Assembly: GCF_022376445.1 (NCBI RefSeq)
Contig: NW_025954967.1
Coordinates: 1-64,000, forward strand
DNA length: 64,000 bases
Reading direction: 5' to 3'
Source of the DNA: Fomitopsis serialis
Taxonomy: Eukaryota > Basidiomycota > Agaricomycetes > Polyporales > Fomitopsidaceae
The position numbers were made by a program, and so were the translations under genes. The notes beneath the pieces are model-generated. The model worked only from the letters and a program-made list of their open reading frames with translations. It made no database searches and was not told where the DNA came from. Below, in pieces: positions 55,411 to 64,000 of the stretch; the stretch's first letter is position 1; each line of letters starts with the position of its first letter.

Positions 55411-57103
55411 ATGACTCCCAGCGACGTATCTGTTAGCTCGTCTGAAGAGCTGCTTCGTTCATGCACTACCCCGTCGTCTGTCGTCGTGTCATGCAAGCGG
55501 TGACCGACGCGTGTCAATGGGTTGACAATCGGTGTGCGGGACGGGCGAATCGGACATCTTCCGAGTGCCCGTGCTAGAAGGCTGCAGGGTCTGGGCCATA
55601 GCTTCTCGGACGCATGACGCACAATCGTCTTGTTCGACCGCAGGACATATTACCAAGGCATCGTGAACTGCGGGATACCGCGTGCATCCGTATGTCCCAG
55701 CTAGCGTGCTCGATGGAAGCGTACTGAACTAAGTCAGACTTGGGTGAGTATACAGCTAGAGCAGGAGGTCCACCGTGTCCTAATCTATCGTGATATGGCA
55801 CTGACTACTCGTTGCCAGGTACCAGTGCCGATACATCGGTACTCTCGTCACTAGCACCCATCGATTCTACGATGGCTACCTGGGCCGATCAGGGCTTCGA
55901 TGAGTATCGTGGTGTTTCCGTTTCTCTCCCTAATGAGCGGGCCCTCGAAGTAGCCAGAGCAGGCGTACTGAAAGCGGAGTGCGTTCATATCTCTCTTGCA
56001 AGTCTGTTCTCTGACGCGGAAACTCGCGTTCCCAGTTCTCTACATAATGTTGTCTCTCATCGCGGAGACACCTCATCGGCAGTCTCACGGGCCACCTCCG
56101 TCCGCTCGTCCAGAACCGATGGTTGGAAGACGCAGCTGGCAATGTCGCGGACAACACGTCCCAGCTCTGGACCACCGCGCGCGCAACCGTGTGTTCTTCT
56201 GGCTACCTGCCGCGGCCTCCTCACCGCCGTGCGAGGCATCAGCACGTAGACGGAGCCCTTCCTACCACCACCGGTATGCAGTCGCCTGACTATCCACGCC
56301 CGCGGGCTCGTATTCTTATGACAGTGAGCCGTACTTCTCCTCGCCGCCGTCACACACATCCACGTCGTTGGTGAGTTGTCGACAATACCCCTGAACCTCC
56401 GCTTTGTCCTGACGTCGCTCCGTTACCTCGCGTTCTTCGTCGACATATACAACACACAGCGACATATGCCCTGTGTGATGTCGTTGTTTGGAATCGGAGA
56501 TGATCCTGATCTTCCCCGAGATCAATGGCTCGGAGTACCTTGTGACCCGCATGGGCACCGCGATGGGCATACACAAAACGCTATGCGTGTTTCCGGGCGC
56601 GAGTAAGGATAACGTACGTATGCAGTAAGAAGCGGCTGCTATGTGCAGGACCGAGGGCCGGAAGTCTGCTAGGCCGAGGGCTGCTGATCGCCCGCAACTC
56701 TCGCGGGATAGAAGTGATCCTGGTATGTGCCGCTGTCTAAAAGTTATCCCTCGACTGACCTCTTGACTCAATTCTAGTGCTGTATGATGGTAGATGATGA
56801 ATATTTGTCTAGCAAGGCTTTTGCTATGGTCGACGACCCGACTAAGACCGACATTGTGTGCGTGCATAGAACCTGTTTCTGGGTATCGCGACAGTGGCAT
56901 ATCGAATCATCCGTTCCCTGTGCGTGTAAATTTCTCTTTCATAAATACTAAATACAATCATAGCATGGACCTTTCGGAACCAACACAGGTAACGTACAAA
57001 TACATTCTCGATCATACAAACACAATCTCAACTTGAGCAAACATACTTTGCACGATACTAGCTACCACTATCAAGCCGGGAATTGTTTTATGCACACTTC
57101 AAA
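54878..57103. other. Intergenic, no supported gene
   Basis: The first 500 bases are the flank of the F-box duplication. Beyond 55.4 kb, overlapping frames on both strands (for example 55812-56249 plus, 56316-56900 minus) have no domain I recognise. The sequence has normal CpG content until about 57080, where the CpG-free CHAT gene begins. Confidence 0.4.
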
Positions 57104-60100
57104 CTAGACACCAACATGTATGAAAGGTACCCATGACAACAGACTCTTCTCTGTATTGCCATACTGCTGCTGGAATTCCTGGATAGCATGGTGAAGGGCA
57201 TATGCAGCCTTGCTACTATCAGGTTTCACATCCTTCAACAGATACTTGTAGACCTCATTGGCAATGATAGGGGCATCATCATCCATGATGCTCCACATGG
57301 TAGCAATGACACTGGAATAACTAGCAGCTAGCATCCCAGCAGCCAAGTGCATGGACTCTTCAGGGAGGTTCTCATCTCCAGATGCTGTTTGGCAGGCTGA
57401 GAGGAAGGCAAAATCTGCATGAGGCAAGACCTTCTGGATGATCCTTGACAATTCAATTTTCCCATTGTACAGATAGAAGGAACTGTCCAAAGGACTGGAT
57501 ATGTCTTGCAGTGCATGGCATGCAAAGTGGATCCAGCTGTGATCTTCCATGCCTTTCATGACAGCCTCAGTTGTAGCTTGAGAATGCTCTAACATTGTTA
57601 ACTCAAGCTTTGTATTCTGCATGTTGGCCTTGATCCTTTGGAGCTCCTCCTTGGTATTAGGAAGAATCCTCTGGCCTGGTGTCTGAGGCTGACTGATAGC
57701 AAGGAGTCCATGAAACTCATGCTTCTCAATGGACTTAGCCTCTAGGAGAGAGGTAATAGTGGGAGTGTATGATGAGACCATAAAGTCTGAGACTTTGCTT
57801 CCTGTTTGGCCATCAGAGTATAGACCTGCTGCATGAATTGGAAGGAAGGCCATTGGACCTGTCAAACACCACCACAAGTGTGGAAAATCTTGGGATGGAC
57901 TCAGACATGGTGTCTAGAATATTGTATTATTAGTCATGAAATGCTCAGTACCATGATAATACTCACCATATTGAGGCCCAAGATAATGGGTTCAGCTACA
58001 GATTGCCATAGTTCTGCAAGTATTTCATGCAAGGATTCAGTTGATGCTTGCAATGATACCATCCTAGCTGATCTGGTGACATCTCTGGCAGCTCTGCCTG
58101 CATTTTTCAGTAAATCCTTCAAGTTCTTCTGCATAGCCTCTGCCTTTGAGTAGTTGAAGTTAAACAAAGGTATATGTGTGGGCTCAGATGATCCTGGCTG
58201 CATGACTAGTGCATGACATTGATGTTGATAGACAGTGATGACAACTATGATGCCATATTGCGAGGCTTGCATGAGTTCAATGAGAGAATGAGGCTGCAGG
58301 AAATGCTCAAAGCCAGTAGTTGACTGTATTTTCTCAACAAGTAGCTCCCACTCCCTTGCTAACTGTCTATGCCTTTGGGCTGCCTGCTGAGATGTCTTGC
58401 TGGATTGCATACTCTGATTGACAGTCTCCCTAGCATTGATGGCTTGCAAGCTCTTAGTCACTGACTTAAATTCTTCAGCAAGAATAGGGTTGACTTGTTC
58501 AAGTGCCTCTACAGGAGATCTCAACCTCAACAGCTGTCCCCATAAGATAGAGCGTGCTTGCTCTAACCATTCAAGAGCTAATCCATATTGCTTACTCCCA
58601 AGGGCAACAATGACAGCTTCATTTGCAAGGTCCCCAATGACATTGACCCTGCTGTACCTCTTGCTCAATGGAAGGCCTTGCCATACCACTTGAGGTATCA
58701 ACTTGATTGCATAGTCATAGGCATCAATAGTGGATTGATGCAGTGATGGATCAGCTGCTGACATTCTTGCCCATCTAAGGGTGAAGTCCAGCCTTTTGTC
58801 TGGCTGATGGACACTGAGTTTAGCCACCTGCCCATAGGCATTGCTTGCCTCCTTAATATCATCCAAATTCTTAGACCACTCATATCTGACATTGTATGCA
58901 TTTCCCAGAGCCCCATAGCACATGGTCTTGTATGGATCTGAATCTATGGTTCTCCTCAAGGAATCTCTGGCCATGTCAATGGCTCTCTCAATATCATGAG
59001 GATCTTTGCTGTATTCAAATCTGGATAGGAGTGCATGTGATAATGCTGCAAAATGATATTCCTCTGGATTGAGCATGTGAGCAGTCATGTGTGCTGCAAT
59101 TGCTTTGTCAACCATAGAAATGTCACTCCCACCAATGCCAAAGTGATCTGACTGCATCTGATATGAGGTACCAAGGTCAATCAACAGCTGAGGTCTTTTA
59201 GGATGATCAAGGGCCATGATATCACTGGCTTGGTTCAGCACTGAGACAGCCTCTTCAATGTCTGAGTAATTGAGAGTAAATTCATACTTCATTCTCAATG
59301 CATATCCAAGTTGTTGCATATAGAAGGGAGTCTCTGCATTCCTTTCACCAAGAAGGCCAATAGCAGCTTTGTAACTTGTGACTGCCTGCTCTATGTCCTC
59401 AATTTGATGCAACATACCAAACTGGCTCAGATGAATATTTGCTGTACTATTCAGGATCATAGGCTTAGCTGGGTTGTCCTCCTGAATATTGGCCCCATTC
59501 AATGCATCCAAGGCAGCCTCAAGATGCACAATATCCCCTGTCTGGGAAAACATGCAGGAGCATGCATTGGCAAGGTTGATCAAGTAGTGTGACTTTCTGG
59601 CATGAATTTGAGGAGCAGTATTCATTGCCATCTTATGTGCATTGACAGCCTCTTCAATATTACTCAATTGCCATGATTGTTGCCAAAGGCTGACATACAG
59701 AGTACCAAGAGTGTCCCAAAAGACATGCTTGTGCTGGCTATGATCTGGTGTTATCTCTAAGGAATGTCTTTGAAGGCTGAGAGCATTGTGCAAATCCTCA
59801 ACATTATCACTATATTGCCAATGAGCATGGTAAGCATTGGCCAAGTTGTTGAGGTAGCCAGCCTTGGAAATATTGTGGTCTGCAGTAGACCCAACTACCA
59901 ATGTACCAATGGCAATGGCCTCCTCTAGAAGCTCAACATTCCTTGTGACTTCAAATAGTTCTTGTTTCATCCACCCTAGGAGGCTCTGATACTTTGTCTT
60001 CTTGAAATCTCCATCATCCACAAGAGCCAGAGTTTTCTGGCATGCCTCAATAGCCTCATACAAAACATTTGGGTCATGAGAGAATTCATACTGTCTATCA

Positions 60101-61089
60101 TATGCACTTGCCAATGCAAACAATGAAGTAGGCAGCAATGGACTGCCATGCTTCTCAGATAGCTTGATAGCCTCTTGTGCAAACAATACAGCACTCTCAA
60201 TTGAGGACAATTCTCTTAGATGGTCATAGTATTTGCCATATGCTGTTGAGAGATTGATTGACAAGTCAATCAATCTTGCATCACTTGGGAAGTTCAACTT
60301 AGCCATTTCCAGTGTGGATATTGCTTTCTGCAATGCAGAGAAATCACCAAAGTCCTGATAGCTTATCAAGTACATGGCTCCTAAGTTGTTCAAGCCAAAT
60401 GGGAGCACATGCTTGCGGTGGGCATTCAGAAAGCACAATGTCACACAGAGCTTGATTGTCTTCTCAATGTCAGCAAGGTTCCCAGTCTGGTTGTATCTTG
60501 CATATAGCTGATCACGCAGATCAGCTATGTGCCCGACCAAGTCCCGCAAGTCTTTGGCCTCTGAAGGGGATATGTCAGTAGGCATCGTTGTTTCCTCTGA
60601 AAAGGTGATGCAATCCCAGCTGAGCTTGTACGGGCTGTTGGGGACCTCGATGTTGACCATCCCTATAGGTGCGTCCATGAGTAGATCCCAGTAACAACGG
60701 GGTAACACTCTACCGATGATGCCGTCCACGACATCGGCTTGACTTGATAGAAGATCGCGGCCGGTCTGCGAGACTTGTCCAACAACACTGACCTCCTCGG
60801 ACGACGCTTCGCGCAGTAGAGCGAAGTCGATCTGTTCGATGTCGCCAGGCCTGTGCGTTGTCGGTAGGCTGCTGCATGCTGAATATGAACGATATGACGC
60901 ACAATTCGAGTTCACCGTCCGCGGTCCAGCAACGACGCGGTTCAGGCTGCGCTATGAGATCCAATCGCGCAACCTCGTCGCCTTCGATGGAAAGAGCGAG
61001 CGCGAACAGAGTATTGTCACTGTCGAGGATGTCTTCCTTGCTTATGACGGTGATGTCTACGAGACGGATGATCGTTGTGTCCAAACGTC
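57104..61089 (-). CDS. TPR-CHAT protein (putative caspase-like protease) with C2-like N-terminus
   Basis: Minus-strand exons 60903-61089, 57967-60850 and 57104-57913 encode about 1,293 residues; the true first exon lies upstream and is unresolved. The N-terminal stretch IRLVDITVISKEDILDSDNT...FALALSIEGDEVARLDLIAQ looks like the first strands of a C2 domain. Then come some 700 residues of degenerate tetratricopeptide repeats (YLNNLANAYHAHWQYSDNVE, QAVTSYKAAIGLLGERN and many more). The last exon is a CHAT domain, related to separase and caspases, with the catalytic His in WIHFACHALQ (codon 57515-57517) and Cys in FAFLSACQTASGDE (codon 57392-57394). Fungal members are thought to act in signalling or cell death; the substrate is unknown. 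From 57121 to 60414 the sequence has two CpG by eye, unlike everything around it. Confidence 0.85.
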
Positions 61090-61949
61090 CTAAAGATCAC
61101 GAGAGTAGAGCATACCAGATATCCTAACGTTGAGCCCGAGGCTACGAGGTAATCGCAGGTAAGCTAATAGGACGATCTATTTGACCTGCAGTACACGCAC
61201 CGTGCAATGATAGAGTCATGCGATGGGGGATCGGAGACGGGTACTTCGTCCGTCATGATTCTGTTGTGCTGGTCAGTGAAGTACAGCTCCCAAAAACTTG
61301 CGATCGGGGTAGGATGCAGAGCGATGAGAGATGGAGGTAGGTGTACGACACGAAGAGAGATGGCGCCCGACAGTGGTGTCTCGATAGGGCGCCCACCGTG
61401 GATATTGCTGGCTATGGCGGCGCCCACTCACAACCACCACCTGATGTCTACCCCCAGAGTATGCGGATATAGCCTCGCATCCTCTGATATCCTAGAGGCT
61501 TCAGAGAGGCATTCGCCGCGTACTATGCCGCACAGCGGTCCCATAGGAAACGAACATCTTTCGCGAATGAATGGCATACATACCGATACTATTAGCAGTC
61601 TAAGTCGATCTGAGGACGCTTGACCGCAGGGAGAAGGCTGGAAACGACGAGCAAAACCGATGCTGTGGTTTCGTTCAAAGAGGTTCAAAGTCTCTGCGAC
61701 GGCGTTAAACGCGTACGCTTATGTAAGCCGACGTGTCATGCAATACAGGCAGTCAGCGCTAGTCAGCCACCGCCAGCGAGCACAACACCTTGCCAGCCTC
61801 CTCCTCCGTGTATTTCTTCCGTACAGTGCTCTGTCTTGCGTCCTTCCACCTGCCCCGACCACCTCTGTCCTTTCTCCGCGCTCTCCGGTCCCAACAGCGC
61901 CTCACGAACCCGGCACTAGTCTTCACGATCCGCGTGAACGCGTGCCAAG
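61090..61949. other. Divergent flank between the CHAT gene and SEC62
   Basis: It probably holds the missing first exon of the CHAT gene; a candidate frame on the minus strand starts MTDEVPVSDPPSHDS near 61256 and ends in ...IIAR with a GTGCGT donor, but its phase does not fit the next exon, so I leave it out. The last 100 bases before SEC62 are pyrimidine-rich. Confidence 0.35.
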
Positions 61950-63292
61950 ATGGAACAGCAGACGAAAGCACCGCAGGACCTCCGGAATGTCGTCAATTAT
62001 CTGCGCAGTAGCAAGGCTGGGTTGAAGATCCGGGTGGGCATCTTGAACGGGAAGCGGATAGACTACTTCAAAGGTACGTGGCACGATCGCCACCCTGGTG
62101 TCCACTCCGGACGGGTGCGGAACACTGTCTCTGGTCCACCGTAGCACCGATGTCTCAATGAACGTTGTAACGGATGATTGTACAATGTGTCTTCGCTTCC
62201 AGAGCTAAGCTGGCACGTTCATCTAGCCTCGACGCTTCGTCTGAGCCTGCTCCGCTGAGAGCCGCTGCAGAGCTACTTGCACCGTTCACTTTGTCCTTCG
62301 GTGCTGGAAGATCTGCAATGGCGCGCTGGTCGCCGTATCGCATTACATCTGGCTGCAGGTCGGTTGAGATACGTGTCGACCGCACTCGCGTTCGGGAGTG
62401 GCGAGCAGGCTGTCGCCCCGGGATACACGAAATTGACGAGGTCTCCCACAGGCAAAGGCGCAATCAAAGCCCTCCTCTCACCAGCCTACGCCAAGCTCAA
62501 AAACGTCCCACCCGTCACAGACGAGCAGGAAGCCGCCACCGTCCTCACCTCCGTCATCCCTTTCGCCTTCTATCTTCACGTCGACCGCGGGCAGCCATCC
62601 GGCTCCTCGTCCAATTCACCCAAGATGCTCACCGTCGAGCAGATGCAGACCGCGTTCGACGCCGCACACTATTACGCGTGGTTCTACGAGGGCTCGCAGT
62701 GGACGACGTACGCCGGCGGTCTCGCCATGGTCGCGATCATGCTCGCCGGTGTCATGTTCCCACTATGGCCGCCAGTCATGCGGCTGTACGTGTGGTACCT
62801 CAGTATCGGCGTGCTCGGCCTCGTCGGTCTGTTCTTCGCGATCGCCGTCGTTAGATTGATATTCTATATCATCACCGTCATCGTGGCGAGTCCTGGGATT
62901 TGGATATTCCCAAAGCTGTTTGCAGACGTCGGATTTGTGAGTCCTTTGTCTTACGCGCGATGCCCTGGGGGAGTACGCCGCGGAGTCGAAGTGAACTTTG
63001 TCTTTCCGTCTCGCGGCGTTCTCTGTCCCCAGCTAGCATGCCCGGCTTTCCCGTCTCACATCTGGGAGCACCCGACTGACGAGCTCGCGTTCACGTAGGT
63101 GGAATCCTTCATCCCTCTATGGGAGTGGGACTACCCAAAAAGAAGGGCAAGAAGAGACGCGCCGAGAAGGGAAAGGGCCGTGCCGCGCCCGCAGAAGAGG
63201 GCGGCGCACACATCGAGGAGATCGCCGACTCAGGCAGCTCGCGTCCAGCAAGCAGGACCGCGCGCGTGGAGGATGTCGCCGAGGAGGACTAG
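61950..63292 (+). CDS. SEC62: SEC62, subunit of the ER post-translational translocon
   Basis: Exons 61950-62073, 62452-62936 and 63099-63292 give about 267 residues. The cytosolic N-terminus (MEQQTKAPQDLRNVVNYLRS, KAGLKIRVGILNGKRIDYFKGKGAI..., split across intron 1) and SPAYAKLKNVPPV are typical. Two membrane helices follow (YAGGLAMVAIMLAGVMFPLW and IGVLGLVGLFFAIAVVRLIF), then SFIPLWEWDYP and a Lys/Arg-rich then acidic tail. SEC62 works with SEC63 to pass proteins into the ER. In exon 3 the run of five A at 63137-63141 appears one base short: the basic tail KKKGKKRRAEKGKGR and its stop at 63290-63292 are in the next frame. Intron 1 (378 nt) is unusually long. Confidence 0.9.
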
Positions 63293-63427
63293 GGCTGACG
63301 CGCTCGCGGGTCGTGGCGCAAGGATGGATTGGTGTATCAGTTGCGTTGAGGGTGATCCGCTGTATCTATTGGCTAGGCATGCTTCTCTCGTTGGGAACAC
63401 ATAATCTATTTTAATCCGATTAGTGCT

Positions 63428-64000
63428 CTATGTGGAATTACTTGCGGGCGGAGAGGCGGTAGGAAGGGAAGGGGTGGCACGTTTTGAAAGACGGTCGAGC
63501 CGCCGGAGCGCTGTCTGGGCTTCGATGACGCCCTCGCGCATCTTGATGCTCTGTGCTTGTTCGAGGCTCTGCTTGAACAGCTGGCGCGACTGGTCCATAT
63601 CACCACCCATCTGTCCGCCGGGTCGTAAGTCGTAGCTGCAAGAAAGGACGAGACAACCCACCTCGTGAAGGGATCCGAGATTGAAGAGCACAGCCGCAAG
63701 AGTCTGCTCGCACAGCCATAGTTCTTCGGGGTCACCACCAGAAGCCTTTGTCTTTTCGATCGTGGCGAGCCCTTGCTGTGCCCATGCGATGGCCTGCGCC
63801 CGCTGCTCGTCGGATTGCTTGCCACGGATGCTCAGCTCCGCGAGGTTGTTCATTAGCTGCGCTCCTACGAAGACGATCAGACGAGAATTCTAGGAATTGT
63901 GAGTCGAGCCTACCTCTGCACCGCTCCTCCACCGTCGCCTTCTTTTTACTCGAAGGCGGAGGGACGAGCAGGCTGATAGCCTGTAGATACAAAGGCATCG
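63428..64000 (-). CDS. TPR-repeat protein, 3' part only
   Basis: Exons 63912-64000 (open at the window edge), 63662-63864 and 63428-63610 on the minus strand. Joined, they read PLYLQAISLLVPPPSSKKKA, CRGAQLMNNLAELSIRG, EELWLCEQTLAAVLFNLGSLHE, MGGDMDQSRQLFKQSLEQAQ and AQTALRRLDRL, ending in a Ser/Pro tail. These are tetratricopeptide repeats with the usual Leu/Ala pattern. The 51-nt intron at 63611-63661 is a multiple of three without stops, so the sequence is also open through it; I removed it because of its clean GTGGGT donor, CTTACGAC branch-like site and the TPR spacing. The style resembles small mitochondrial TPR proteins, but the N-terminus is outside the window. Confidence 0.68.

Noticed and set aside
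61164..61427. First exon of the CHAT gene starting MTDEVPVSDPP
   Set aside because: The donor phase (two bases left over) does not match the acceptor at 61090, which needs one, so the join would shift the frame.
62174..62854. 226-codon plus-strand frame
   Set aside because: It spans SEC62 intron 1 and runs out of frame through exon 2. The SEC62 frame is supported by conserved motifs.
1..64000. CRISPR arrays, rRNA operons or tRNA genes
   Set aside because: No regularly spaced repeats and no rRNA-like conserved stretches were seen. I found no convincing tRNA by eye, but a covariance-model scan would be needed to exclude one.

Overview
The window comes from a filamentous basidiomycete, most likely a wood- or litter-decaying Agaricomycete. 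The evidence is many short GT-AG introns (mostly 45-65 nt), GC-rich coding exons, families typical of such fungi (F-box paralogues, secreted GH28 glycosidases, OPT and UNC93 transporters, TPR-CHAT proteins) and a Harbinger-type DNA transposon with its Myb/SANT partner gene. I rebuilt exon structures by hand from splice sites, reading phase and remembered family motifs; nothing was searched against a database.

Layout. 0-6 kb: two F-box-like paralogues on the minus strand around a tail-anchored MYND zinc-finger gene, then F-box debris. 7-9 kb: TPT-type sugar-phosphate/nucleotide-sugar transporter. 9.5 kb: orphan C-terminal piece of a histidine acid phosphatase (phytase). 10-12 kb: UNC93-like transporter. 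12-14.5 kb: decayed sequence. 14.5-19.4 kb: tandem pair of GH28 genes. 19.9 kb: LSM8. 21.9-26.1 kb: SYG1/XPR1-type SPX-EXS phosphate exporter in 21 exons. 26.8-30.8 kb: HAD hydrolase whose first intron holds a mariner-type MITE that is itself split by a complete Harbinger element. 31-34 kb: OPT oligopeptide transporter. 34-37.4 kb: gene-poor. 37.4-39.2 kb: F-box pseudogene, with an inverted copy at 53.5-55.4 kb. 39.5-45.1 kb: Tim44-like mitochondrial protein, divergent MIX17/CHCHD2-like gene, arrestin-domain gene. 47.9-53.4 kb: VPS16, a 71-residue small gene and a RmlD/MAT2B-like reductase. 57.1-61.1 kb: large TPR-CHAT protein. 61.95-63.3 kb: SEC62. 63.4 kb to the end: 3' part of a TPR gene that runs out of the window.

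Most unusual points: (1) the TPR-CHAT gene body, about 3.3 kb of intact coding sequence, is almost free of CpG while its own 5' end and all neighbours are CpG-rich; (2) the three-level nesting HAD intron / MITE / Harbinger, with both target-site duplications readable; (3) in six conserved genes the reading frame is broken by what looks like one missing base, usually in a short homopolymer or repeated base, which suggests base-level assembly errors and calls for caution before naming pseudogenes; (4) the tandem GH28 pair, where one copy has altered residues around the catalytic aspartates and the two differ by one intron.

Housekeeping genes (LSM8, VPS16, SEC62, Tim44-like, MIX17, MAT2B-like) are interspersed with fast-evolving families (F-box, GH28, CHAT) and mobile DNA. 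No operon-like logic is expected; the two close divergent pairs (SYG1/HAD and Tim44-like/MIX17) probably share promoter regions.
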